The notes beneath the pieces were generated by a model. That model saw only the letters and a list, made by a program, of their open reading frames with translations, did not search any database and had not been told where the DNA came from. This document shows, one piece after another, positions 34,907 through 43,104 of a stretch of DNA of 53,675 bases; the first letter of the stretch is position 1, and each line of letters starts with the position of its first letter. The position numbers and the translations under genes were made by a program. Source of the DNA: Nitrospira sp. UBA6493 (GTDB lineage: Bacteria; Nitrospirota; Nitrospiria; Nitrospirales; Nitrospiraceae); assembly GCA_002435325.1 (NCBI GenBank), contig DJMJ01000001.1, positions 1 to 53,675 of the forward strand. The letters are read 5' to 3'.

Positions 34907-35245
34907 ATGGGTTCAAAATTGTATGTCGGCGGCTTGCCCTACTCGGCGACCGAAACGCAGCTCACCACCTTGTTTGCCACGCACGGCACCGTCGAATCGG
35001 CGCGCGTGATTGCAGATAAGTTTACCGGGCAGTCGCGGGGCTTCGGCTTTGTCGAAATGTCCACCCCTGAAGAAGCCAAGGCAGCCATTGCGGCCCTGAA
35101 CGGATCCCAGATGGACGGTCGCTCCTTGACCGTGAACGAAGCCAAGCCCCAAGAACCCCGCACCGGCGGCGGTGGCGGCGGCGGACGATTCAGCGGCGGC
35201 GGCGGCGGACGTGGAAACGATTTCGGCAGCCGTAGCCGATTCTAA
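34907..35245 (+). CDS. RRM RNA-binding protein with glycine-rich tail (112 aa)
   Basis: RNP2 is LYVGGLP (residues 5-11) and RNP1 is RGFGFVEM (near 45-52). The tail is GGGGGGGRFSGGGGGRG, the arrangement of cyanobacterial Rbp proteins and of cold-inducible plant glycine-rich proteins. AGAAGGAGG is a perfect ribosome site 8 bp upstream and decides the start over upstream ATGs. A strong hairpin follows the stop. This RRM is a paralogue of 30464-30754. Confidence 0.9.
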   Translation: MGSKLYVGGLPYSATETQLTTLFATHGTVESARVIADKFTGQSRGFGFVEMSTPEEAKAAIAALNGSQMDGRSLTVNEAKPQEPRTGGGGGGGRFSGGGGGRGNDFGSRSRF

Positions 35246-35260
35246 CGCCACGCGGCGGAA

Positions 35261-35295
35261 AGAGAGGGGCGCTTCGACAAGAGGCGCCCCTCTCT
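35261..35295 (+). terminator. Hairpin after the RRM gene
   Basis: A perfect 12-bp GC-rich stem (AGAGAGGGGCGC at 35261-35272, GCGCCCCTCTCT at 35284-35295) with an 11-base loop begins 16 bp after the stop. Only a short CACTTT follows. It separates or attenuates transcription between the RRM gene and desaturase 2. Confidence 0.55.
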
Positions 35296-35317
35296 CACTT
35301 TGAAGAGGATCCCCGCT

Positions 35318-36175
35318 ATGATACCAGCCCCTCTCTCTCCACCAACGTTCACCCGCGGCGCTCCCAATTACCTGACGGCGATATTGTTCGCCCTCGTCGC
35401 TCTGGGAACGATCATCGGCGTCCCTGCCTTTGCCTATATCCATGGATATACGTGGGTAGACTGGACGATGTTCGGATTGTTGTACGTCATCACGGGCTTG
35501 GGCATTACGGTCGGCTACCATCGCCTGATGGCGCACCGGAGCTTCGATTGCCCCGATTGGATCAAGGCGGGGCTGTTGATCGCCGGTGGCTGGGCGCTTG
35601 AAAACTCAGCCCTCAAGTGGGCAGCCGACCACATCCGCCACCATGCCTGCTGCGACCAGGAGGCCGATCCGTATAACGCGAAGCGGGGATTTTGGTATAG
35701 CCACTGCGGATGGCTCTTTTTCAAGGATATGAACGCCAACGACAAATATGCGTCGCGCCTGCGGCAAGATTCCGTTGTGCTCTGGCAGCATCGGTACTAT
35801 CTACTCATCGTGCTGTCGGGTCTCGCGCTGACGTTTGCCGTCGGATTTCTCCATAACGGGTGGATCGGTGGCCTGGGGTGCTTCCTGCTGGCCGGCGTCG
35901 GACGGACATTCGCTGTGCTGAATTCCACCTTTTGCATCAACTCGATCTGCCATCTGTGGGGACGCCAGCCGCATGGCCAGGCCGACTCCAGCCGCGACAG
36001 CTGGCTGGTCTCACTCGTGACGTTCGGCGAAGGCTACCATAACTATCACCACACGCACCAAAGCGATTACCGCAACGGCCCCTTTTGGTATAATTTTGAT
36101 CCGTCAAAATGGCTGATCTTCACGCTGTCAAAATTCGGCTTAGCCTCCTCGCTTCGCACCGCACCCCATCTATAA
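35318..36175 (+). CDS. Acyl-CoA/lipid delta-9-type fatty acid desaturase (copy 2)
   Basis: Paralogue of the desaturase at 28541, similar through the whole length. The histidine boxes are HRLMAH, HIRHH and HNYHH, all intact; the C-terminus is a little shorter. The ATG at 35318 has AGAGGA 8 bp upstream and is preferred to a TTG at 35300 that lies against the preceding hairpin. 285 aa. It closes the rightward small-gene run. Confidence 0.92.
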   Translation: MIPAPLSPPTFTRGAPNYLTAILFALVALGTIIGVPAFAYIHGYTWVDWTMFGLLYVITGLGITVGYHRLMAHRSFDCPDWIKAGLLIAGGWALENSALKWAADHIRHHACCDQEADPYNAKRGFWYSHCGWLFFKDMNANDKYASRLRQDSVVLWQHRYYLLIVLSGLALTFAVGFLHNGWIGGLGCFLLAGVGRTFAVLNSTFCINSICHLWGRQPHGQADSSRDSWLVSLVTFGEGYHNYHHTHQSDYRNGPFWYNFDPSKWLIFTLSKFGLASSLRTAPHL

Positions 36176-36367
36176 ATCAGCCGCCGAGTGATACGGCTCT
36201 GGCATATCCCAACGCATGCGCTTCTCGGACGTCTGCCGTCTCATCCGTGACAGCTCACATACGTCAATCAATTCTGAGGAAGAGCAATCCTGGGGCAACA
36301 GCACTGAGGCTGCCATTCGAAGAATGCCAGCCTCAGCCACTAAACGGGATGCGTGATGAGAGGTCGT

Positions 36368-36550
36368 CTATTTGCCGGTTGGCCGTTTCGGTTTCTTCGG
36401 CCGCTCCACCTCCGCCGACTCTCCTTGCGAAAGTAAATCTTCGACTTGCCCCTCATTGCAAGTTAGATCGTCAGAATCCCGCATGGGCACAACCGGATTG
36501 ATTTTCTTCACTTCCTTCTCATCTCTCGAGCTCATGGACCCCTCTTGCAT
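36368..36550 (-). CDS. Small charged hypothetical protein (60 aa)
   Basis: A hydrophilic peptide with mixed charges (SSRDEKEVKKINPVV, then VERPKKPKRPTGK). The ATG at 36550 is chosen because AAGGA lies 8 bp upstream; another ATG two codons earlier is too close to it. Unrecognised and probably unstructured. Confidence 0.4.
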   Translation of the reverse strand: MQEGSMSSRDEKEVKKINPVVPMRDSDDLTCNEGQVEDLLSQGESAEVERPKKPKRPTGK

Positions 36551-36591
36551 AGTCATATCCTTGCGCTGCGACCAGCCACCTCTGAATTGTC

Positions 36592-36936
36592 TTATTCCCA
36601 GGTTCGATGCACTTCACTCACGTGCTCTATCCCGTCTGTCTTGCTGATCCCCCATTGCACCTCGTCGGGAATCGTGACGACTTTGAGCTCAGCGCAATGA
36701 CCATTTGCGTCCGCACACAGCTCTTCCACAACACGAACGAGTGTCGCATCATTGCGCGGAACGAGCTGTCCGCACTGATTCAACCGCGGTTCACGCGGGC
36801 TGGCGGCTTGCGGCCAATAGACGCCACGATCCGTTTCCTGAAGCGCCTCTGCCTGTCCTAACTCCCGCAATCGCATGAACGCCTTATGGCTCAAACAAAA
36901 CTGTTCGACACTTTTATTGATCACGATCTTTTGCAT
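36592..36936 (-). CDS. Conserved hypothetical protein of a widespread family (114 aa)
   Basis: The segments IVINKSVEQFCLSHKAFMRL, RNDATLVRVVEELCADANG and ELKVVTIPDEVQWGISKTDGIE followed by HRTWE match a small family I recall as scattered through bacteria and phages, without known function. AAGGAG lies 9 bp before the ATG at 36936. Upstream in-frame starts would add 77 Arg-rich residues overlapping the CsbD gene. Confidence 0.7.
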   Translation of the reverse strand: MQKIVINKSVEQFCLSHKAFMRLRELGQAEALQETDRGVYWPQAASPREPRLNQCGQLVPRNDATLVRVVEELCADANGHCAELKVVTIPDEVQWGISKTDGIEHVSEVHRTWE

Positions 36937-37012
36937 AACAAGATTCTCCTTTTCCGCATGTATCCCTGCGGGATAGAAAAGGCGCCGCCCCGATACACGA
37001 ACCGTGGATCGA

Positions 37013-37255
37013 TTACGCCGTCGGCTTGGGATCTTGATAGCCGAGATAATTCCCAGTCCAATGTGAATATCTGCGATTAGCCCAGGTGTTGACTTCGTCC
37101 TTCGCCACATCTCCATATCGTTTTTGAAGTACGGTGGCAAAGGTCGCAAGATCGCCACGAATCTCAAGAAGATCTTGATCGGTAATCTTCTCCCATTTCG
37201 TTTTCAACGGGGTCTTCAGTTGGTCCCAGAACTGTCCGAATTGTTCCTGATTCAT
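37013..37255 (-). CDS. CsbD-family stress-response protein (80 aa)
   Basis: The CsbD pattern is clear: WDQLKTPLKTKWEKITDQDL then GDLATFATVLQKRYG. CsbD proteins belong to general stress responses (sigma-B in Bacillus) and have no known mechanism. The C-terminal part (WANRRYSHWTGNYLGYQ) is an unusual extension. GGAG stands before the ATG. It begins the leftward pair with 36592. Confidence 0.8.
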   Translation of the reverse strand: MNQEQFGQFWDQLKTPLKTKWEKITDQDLLEIRGDLATFATVLQKRYGDVAKDEVNTWANRRYSHWTGNYLGYQDPKPTA

Positions 37256-37276
37256 CGCGCACTCCTTTGTGATGAA

Positions 37277-37423
37277 ATGACAGACGACTCCCCGATGACA
37301 CGATCGACAGACCCGAATGGACCGAGGCCGCGTGCACGAGGATCGAAACGCTGGCGTAGAAGCGGCGGAGACCGGGGAATCAGACGCGCCGGCATGAAAC
37401 AGGAAGGAATGCGCGAGAGATAG
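37277..37423 (+). other. Short basic ORF (48 aa) carrying the GDRGIRRA repeat, copy B
   Basis: ATG 37277 to TAG 37423 encodes an Arg-rich peptide with SGGDRGIRRAGMKQEGMRER at the end. It shares this with the 31-aa ORF at 33287. No good ribosome site was seen. Divergent from the CsbD gene. Confidence 0.3.
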
Positions 37424-37425
37424 GA
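37366..37425 (+). repeat. Diverged repeat, copy B
   Basis: Second copy of the repeat at 33325-33380, in the same orientation and the same reading frame. Both lie next to the stress-gene island, which they roughly bracket on the right-hand half. Confidence 0.5.
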
Positions 37426-37498
37426 CAGTCGGCGTAGCTCAGTACGTCATAAAACACCCTACAGGGCTAGGTGCTGCACTGTCAATGCGATAGAGCCA

Positions 37499-38881
37499 CT
37501 AGGCCTGCGGCTTCTCGTTGGAGAGCTTCCTGTGCAGATACTTTCGGCTGAGCGTCGTGATGAGAAACGCCAGTGCGATCGCGATGGGAACGAACACAGC
37601 GGACGCCACATTCGGATTGTGCAACCAGCCCAATTCATGGAACCCCTTGAAGAAATACCCGGCCAGTCCGCTCAAGTAATAGGCAATCACGATGACGGAC
37701 AACCCCTCGACCGTATGCTGAAGAATGGCCTGGCTCTTGGTCGTCTTATCCACACTCGTGAGCAGGGCCAGATTCTGCGCCTCCAACATCAAATCCACAC
37801 GAGCACGAATGATCGAGATGATCCCTTCGAATCCCTGGCCAAGCGTCTCCATCCGTTTCAAGAGCTGTTGATAGCCCTCCGCCACGCCAGTTACTCCGCT
37901 TAGAACATAATCCGATACAGGCCGATACGACACCAGCGGCCGCTCGGCCAACGAGGCCAGTGTGGCATGCACAATTTTATCGTAGGGTAAGGACGCAGAC
38001 AGCTCGAAGTGCAACCGTCCGGCCAGCCGATTCGTCTTCAACAGATCCTGCGTCAGACTATTCAGCCATCGCTGCAGCGTCAGCGAGTCAGCATGGCCGA
38101 TATGCCCGGTAATAATTTCGCGCTGTTGCATATGGACCTGTTCGAACTTATGAACTGAGTCGATCGCAGCTGAGAACAACGGCTTCTGCATCAGCAACAA
38201 ATGGTAGTACGTTTCAATCCGCACAATCGCATCGACGATATCCTTGAAATGCGAGGCCTCCATTCGCCCTGACCCGACACTCACCAGATAACGCTCGCGC
38301 CGCTGTTCGTCCGGCGTAAAACTCGTGACCAACGACGTGTTCTCGTCGAAAATCTTGCTCCCATAAATCACCGGACCTGGCAGAAGCGCGTGCAGCTCAT
38401 CCCGTAAGGGGATGGCCTCTGCCCGCAAAACAATATCCAGCCGACACACTTCAAGTCCCAATGGCGCGACTGGAAAACGGTAGTCGGGAAATGCCAGCGG
38501 CCCAAAACTGACTGTGGCGCCCGCACCGACCGGAAGATGCCACAACTGATAACTGTAATACTCCGTATGGGCCTGCCACACGACGATTAGCCGATCCCCG
38601 TTCACCGCGACCTTGACCCCATACCCGAACGTGTCCCGCAGCACCGTGTGATTCGGTGCCATCTGAAACGACTCGACGATGCGGCGAAATTCTTCACGAC
38701 TCGCCGGTCGATCGGTCGGAGGATCCGCCATCCGGAACGCCTTGTAATGAATATGCGCCGGCACTCGCAACCACTCCGTCAGCGGAATCTGTGGCCGTTC
38801 ATGCAGCTTTCTCAGAAGTTCGTCCGTACCGGCTTTCTTGTCGTCTGATTGCTCCACAGTGTCCTCACAAATGACGCGCAT
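37499..38881 (-). CDS. DUF3422 family membrane protein
   Basis: 460 aa with a large soluble N-terminal part and two hydrophobic helices near the C-terminus (GLSVIVIAYYLSGLAGYFF and ASAVFVPIAIALAFLITTL). Family marks include LHERPQIPL at the start, HTEYYSYQLW and GSGRMEASHFKDIVDAI. DUF3422 proteins are common in proteobacteria, with no known function. The DUF3422 gene is 39 bp downstream of the methyltransferase gene (leftward). Confidence 0.85.
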   Translation of the reverse strand: MRVICEDTVEQSDDKKAGTDELLRKLHERPQIPLTEWLRVPAHIHYKAFRMADPPTDRPASREEFRRIVESFQMAPNHTVLRDTFGYGVKVAVNGDRLIVVWQAHTEYYSYQLWHLPVGAGATVSFGPLAFPDYRFPVAPLGLEVCRLDIVLRAEAIPLRDELHALLPGPVIYGSKIFDENTSLVTSFTPDEQRRERYLVSVGSGRMEASHFKDIVDAIVRIETYYHLLLMQKPLFSAAIDSVHKFEQVHMQQREIITGHIGHADSLTLQRWLNSLTQDLLKTNRLAGRLHFELSASLPYDKIVHATLASLAERPLVSYRPVSDYVLSGVTGVAEGYQQLLKRMETLGQGFEGIISIIRARVDLMLEAQNLALLTSVDKTTKSQAILQHTVEGLSVIVIAYYLSGLAGYFFKGFHELGWLHNPNVASAVFVPIAIALAFLITTLSRKYLHRKLSNEKPQA

Positions 38882-38920
38882 CTTAGCGCAATTCGGGATC
38901 GATTCGCTATTCGAACCGGG

Positions 38921-40102
38921 TCATGGCGCCTGCACAATCTCCTGGTAGTACCCTTCCAGATCGGCCACACGATCAGGCGGAACGATCACCAACTGCCGCT
39001 GATCGAAGGTGTTCGCACAATAGAGATAGACTCCGCCTGAAATCCTGCCAAGTTCGACGTGCAACTCTCGCCCATCGGCCTCTCGTCGAGTACACTCGTT
39101 CATCACCGTGCGATCCGGCAGCTGTTCCCACGCCCGCTGCGCGGAGGGCGAATGGTTTTCATAGAGCGGCACATTCGGATCATGCGACCGAGCGCGCAGT
39201 ACCTTGTCGTCAAATGCCTGCCCCTCATCGGGCTCCGGCGATTCATCCCACGCGACACTTCCCTCCCAGCCTTGCTCCAGCACATAGAATGGCCCATCGT
39301 CGGCCACTTCTTCCACAAGCCGGTACCGGACAGGTTCCGGGTGCTCGGCCAAATGCCACCCTCGCGCCGCCAAGGCGCGTTGAAACGGCACCCGCCGCGC
39401 CAGCTGCCTAGTTTTCTCGAACAAAATCACCCTGGCGCCTGGCGCCAGAAGGTCCGCTAGACGATCGAGCTTAGAGCCGATGCCGGTGCGCCGCTCAAAG
39501 TCCGTCTGCTGAAGACTATCGCGAACCCGTTCGAACGTCTCCCAGCTCCGGCTTGGCACGCCGGGATCCTGTTCAGCCTGCACCAGCGCATGTGTGGCGA
39601 CAATCAGATCATAGGAGCGGCGCCGAGATGCGGCTTCAAGATCCGCGCAATGAAAGCGGACGTTCGTCAGGCCCAGCCGCTCCGCCTGCTCCTGCGCCCT
39701 CCCAATGGAGGCCGGCGAGCGATCGATCCCGACGAATTCCGTCTGTGGATGCTGCTGCGCATAGAAGGTCGTCAGAATCCCGACCCCAGAGCCGACATCC
39801 AACACAATCTTCGCCGGATGGATGCGAGCGGCCACTCGGGCCCCAATCTCGCAGTAATACTCATAGCGCTGGCTGTAGAGAACGGGAAGAATGTGGGGCT
39901 GCGCCGTCAGATCGTAAAACGCGATATCGTCACAGAGCGCACCGCTCCGTTTGCGTTCGACCTGCTGATTAAGCTGATTCAGATCGGTGGAAGAAAAAGA
40001 ATCCCGCTGCCAGGCGAAATAGTCGGCATCGGACAGAACATGCCGGAGTCCCCATCGAGCCAGGTGGGCATGAAGAGCATCCTGCAGAGAATCAATCGAC
40101 AT
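38921..40102 (-). CDS. Class I SAM-dependent methyltransferase
   Basis: 393 aa. SAM motif I is VLDVGSGVGILTTFYAQ (near 97-113), then FVGIDRSPASIGRA (motif II acid) and VRFHCADLE. About 90 residues precede the SAM domain and a beta-rich region of about 150 follows (VYLYCANTFDQRQLVIVPP near the end). The substrate cannot be judged. A palindromic repeat fills the gap to the ProA-like gene. Confidence 0.8.
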   Translation of the reverse strand: MSIDSLQDALHAHLARWGLRHVLSDADYFAWQRDSFSSTDLNQLNQQVERKRSGALCDDIAFYDLTAQPHILPVLYSQRYEYYCEIGARVAARIHPAKIVLDVGSGVGILTTFYAQQHPQTEFVGIDRSPASIGRAQEQAERLGLTNVRFHCADLEAASRRRSYDLIVATHALVQAEQDPGVPSRSWETFERVRDSLQQTDFERRTGIGSKLDRLADLLAPGARVILFEKTRQLARRVPFQRALAARGWHLAEHPEPVRYRLVEEVADDGPFYVLEQGWEGSVAWDESPEPDEGQAFDDKVLRARSHDPNVPLYENHSPSAQRAWEQLPDRTVMNECTRREADGRELHVELGRISGGVYLYCANTFDQRQLVIVPPDRVADLEGYYQEIVQAP

Positions 40103-40118
40103 ACCTGGCTAAGAGGAA

Positions 40119-40239
40119 GCCTGCTCAAACCGTTTTCCGGCAAGGCCGCAAGGAGAGAGGCCCACGAAGCGTACTCCCCAGTTGTACGTTGAGTGGGACG
40201 AACGACTGAGAACGAAGCCGGGGAACGGTTTCAGCAGGC
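40119..40239. repeat. Long palindromic repeat (REP/MITE-like)
   Basis: Inverted arms of 23 bases (40119-40141 and 40217-40239) match at about 20 positions. Inside, CCCAC/GTGGG and CGTAC/GTACG pair as well, so the whole 121 bases can fold into one long hairpin. It has no coding capacity. The internal words (AAGGCCGCA, GTACGTTGAG, GAGAACGAAGC) resemble dispersed repeats I associate with Nitrospira genomes. It occupies almost the whole gap between two leftward genes. Confidence 0.7.
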
Positions 40240-40241
40240 GC

Positions 40242-41609
40242 TCACGCACGCTTCAGCATGATCGCGTCTTCATAGGTATCCGGCACCGGATGCGGATACC
40301 GCAACTGACCGCCGCCGAGCACGACATACTTTTCGTTCGTCAGCTGCTCCACCCCGATCGGCCCCTTTGTTTGCACCCGCGAGAGATTGAGTCCAATATC
40401 CGGCCCCGCCCCATAGCTATCGCCCGCATTCAGCCGCGTTGAGGCATTCACCATTACCGCCGTCGCATCGACCTCGCGGGTAAAGCGCATGGCGTTATTG
40501 TAATCTGACGTGGCAATGACCGCCGTCAGACAAGGCCCATGCGCCGCGATATGCGCCAACGCTTCATCGAGACCGGCCACCATCTTGATCGCCAATACCG
40601 GCGCCAGAAACTGCCTGTCCCAATCCTCTTCCGTAGCCTTTTCGACCGCTTGATGGCCGGTCATGGCCATCTGTCCCATCATCGCCACGGTTTTGGGACA
40701 GCCGATCACCCGGATCTTATATTCATCGAGCAGCCGGCGAATCAGCGCAGGCAAAAAGGGCCTGGCCACCGCCTGCTGAACCAACAGCGTATCGATGGAA
40801 TTCGGCGCAGATGCCTGTTGAATTTTTGAATTGATGACCACGTTTTGCGCAATGGGAATATCGGCTTCCGCATCGACGTACGCGTGGCTGATCCCGCCGT
40901 CGTAACACAAGATCGGCATCTTCGCCGAATCCAGAACGGCCTTACGCAGGCCCGGACCTCCGCGAGGGATAATCCCGTCCACGCTCTTCCCGGCCCGCAT
41001 GATTTCCATGGCGACTTCTTTTTCCGGCCGGTCAATCAGCAGCCACGCACCGGACGGCACCCCCGCCTGCTCCGCCGCCTCACGTAAGCCTTCTTCGATC
41101 GCCTGATGAGTCCTGTTCCATTCAAAGGCTGGGCGAAACACACACACGTTGCCGGACTTCAGACAGAGAGCCAGCGACTCCACGGTGATCAGGGGCTTCA
41201 GTTCGGAAATGACCGCGATCACCCCGATCGGTACACGCACCCGGCTGACCACCAAACCATCCGGCCGTTCCCACCGTTTCGTCACCGCCCCAACGGGGTC
41301 GGGCAGGTCGGCGATCTGGCGAAGGCGATCAGCCATTTCTTTCACATCGTCTGCAGTCATTCTCACGCGGGTGACCGCTTCCTTTACCCGCTCTCCCCGA
41401 GTGCCTTCCCCTAAGAGGGTTTTGCCGACCGCATCCACATCGAGCGTATTCGCCGCTAAGATCGCCTCCTCGTCCTGCTCCAGCCGGTCGGCCATCGCGC
41501 GCAGCGCCTTCTCCTTGACCGGCCCAGAGAGCAACGCGAGAGAACCCACGACATCCCGGCATGTTTTCAACAACTTATCGATGTACATCTTAACGGGAAC
41601 TTCAGGCAT
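40242..41609 (-). CDS. ProA-like aldehyde dehydrogenase without the catalytic Cys
   Basis: Homologous over its full 455 aa to glutamate-5-semialdehyde dehydrogenase (proline synthesis). Shared features include DPVGAVTKRWERPDGL, RVPIGVIAVI, IPRGGPGL, VNASTRLNAG and KGPIGVEQLT. The catalytic Cys, in the STCNTVETLLV region of E. coli ProA, is replaced: ours reads SAPNSIDTLLV with Pro269 (CCG, 40803-40805). The RGGKE loop is also changed (FRPAFEW at 158-164). The frame is intact. Probably a ProA paralogue with another, or no, catalytic role. No proB is adjacent. Confidence 0.85.
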   Translation of the reverse strand: MPEVPVKMYIDKLLKTCRDVVGSLALLSGPVKEKALRAMADRLEQDEEAILAANTLDVDAVGKTLLGEGTRGERVKEAVTRVRMTADDVKEMADRLRQIADLPDPVGAVTKRWERPDGLVVSRVRVPIGVIAVISELKPLITVESLALCLKSGNVCVFRPAFEWNRTHQAIEEGLREAAEQAGVPSGAWLLIDRPEKEVAMEIMRAGKSVDGIIPRGGPGLRKAVLDSAKMPILCYDGGISHAYVDAEADIPIAQNVVINSKIQQASAPNSIDTLLVQQAVARPFLPALIRRLLDEYKIRVIGCPKTVAMMGQMAMTGHQAVEKATEEDWDRQFLAPVLAIKMVAGLDEALAHIAAHGPCLTAVIATSDYNNAMRFTREVDATAVMVNASTRLNAGDSYGAGPDIGLNLSRVQTKGPIGVEQLTNEKYVVLGGGQLRYPHPVPDTYEDAIMLKRA

Positions 41610-41731
41610 ATCAGGGCCCCTTTATTAACAATAGTCCACACAGAATACCGTGCCGACTATAGCATGCGATTTTTTCGAGAGTAAAGCCGACCATGCGCTC
41701 CAACAGTCATTCCCTCACGTCCCGACACCAT

Positions 41732-43015
41732 TTATCTCACAGGCGGCAGGAGTCGCTTGCCATGCTCCAATGCCAGCCATCGGCTCAGCCAGGCCCAGAG
41801 CACCATCACCGGAATAAGGACCCACGCAATTTGCAGCGTCGTCACTCCCAGCGCCTTGACGCCCGTCACCAGCCACCCGGTTGAGGCATCGCCCCCACGC
41901 GAGACCGCCGTGTCGATAAAGTTCTTGGCCTTATATTTCTCTTCCCGGCTCACGACGGTAAAAAGCATTTCCCGAGCCGGTTTGGACAACGCATATTCCC
42001 CCACACGCCGGACAACGGAAAAAATGACATAGACGAGGAGTCCCGGCCAGAGCGCGATGCCGAGAAAGCCAAGGAGGCTGACGACGGGAAGAAACAGCAA
42101 GGCCCCCACCAGACCAAACCGGCCAACCACACGATTGGTGATCAAGACCTGTGTCAGCCAAGTCAAAATATTCGTCGCAAAATCCATTGCGGAAAAGAGC
42201 CGCGTTCGCGCCTCCGGCGAGGACACATACTCCGCCACCAACCGCACCTGTTCAAGGTAGAGAAAGGTCGCCGTCAAGGTGAGAATGGCCAGATACCCGC
42301 AGATTCCCAGCAGGTAGGGAGAAGCCAAGGCCAACCGGATGCCTGCCAACATCCCCCCGCCTAACGGCTCTCCAACCGGCGTCTGCCTGCATAGAGCCCG
42401 TTCACGGCTCCAACGTTCTAACTGATAGATGCACCCCATACAGGCCAGCAGAAACAGTCCCGATGCCACCATCAACAACGGAACCGGAAACAGATAGGTC
42501 AGGCCGGTTGTGAGCACAGGACCCAACAGCGCGCCCGTACTCCCCCCCGCTGCAATCACACCGAACAGCCGCACCCCCTGCTCCGGCGCAAAGAGGTCCG
42601 CCATAAAACTCCAGAATACAGACACAACAAACAGATTGAATACAGAAAGCCAGACAAAGAACACCCGCGCGATCCATTCAGGATGCCACTGGCTCGTCAT
42701 GCCCAAATAAAACCAGAGAAGCTGGGCGATAAAGAAGAGATAGACTGACAATAGCAGACGGGTCCGGGAAAAGCGTGACGATACAAATCCAAACAGCGGT
42801 GTCGCCACCAGCAACGTCAGAAACGTGCCCGTCATCATCCAAGGGAGATGCTGCACCCCGCCTTCGATCGCCATCTCATCGCGCACGGGGCGCAGGATGT
42901 AGTAGCCGCAGAGCAGGCAGAAGAAATAGGCGAACGACCAGAGCAGCGGCACCCGCTCCTCTTCTTTGACCTTGGCCCATCTCCAGAACAGCGCGTGCAG
43001 CATCGTCTCGTCCAA
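41732..43015 (-). CDS. MFS / ATP-ADP translocase-like membrane transporter
   Basis: 427 aa with about 12 hydrophobic helices. The start ERVPLLWSFAYFFCLLCGYYILRPVRDEMAI matches the ATP/ADP-carrier-like branch of the major facilitator group (NTT/Tlc-like), and the second half has GEYALSKPAREMLFTVVSREEKYKAKNFIDT. Free-living bacteria carry such proteins as general transporters of unknown substrate, so nucleotide exchange is not implied. It is divergent from the threonine aldolase gene. Confidence 0.82.
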   Translation of the reverse strand: MDETMLHALFWRWAKVKEEERVPLLWSFAYFFCLLCGYYILRPVRDEMAIEGGVQHLPWMMTGTFLTLLVATPLFGFVSSRFSRTRLLLSVYLFFIAQLLWFYLGMTSQWHPEWIARVFFVWLSVFNLFVVSVFWSFMADLFAPEQGVRLFGVIAAGGSTGALLGPVLTTGLTYLFPVPLLMVASGLFLLACMGCIYQLERWSRERALCRQTPVGEPLGGGMLAGIRLALASPYLLGICGYLAILTLTATFLYLEQVRLVAEYVSSPEARTRLFSAMDFATNILTWLTQVLITNRVVGRFGLVGALLFLPVVSLLGFLGIALWPGLLVYVIFSVVRRVGEYALSKPAREMLFTVVSREEKYKAKNFIDTAVSRGGDASTGWLVTGVKALGVTTLQIAWVLIPVMVLWAWLSRWLALEHGKRLLPPVR

Positions 43016-43104
43016 ATCGTACGAAGACAGTGCCCGACCGCTCTCCTCTCCTGCAAGGAGAAAATTTGCTACAATGCGCCGGAATCGTTTGTTCAGGAGG
43101 AGCT

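Noticed and set aside
37432..37450. GGCGTAGCTCAGT, like the 5' end of a tRNA
   Set aside because: No anticodon arm, T-arm (GTTCGAxxC) or acceptor partner follows; a chance match.
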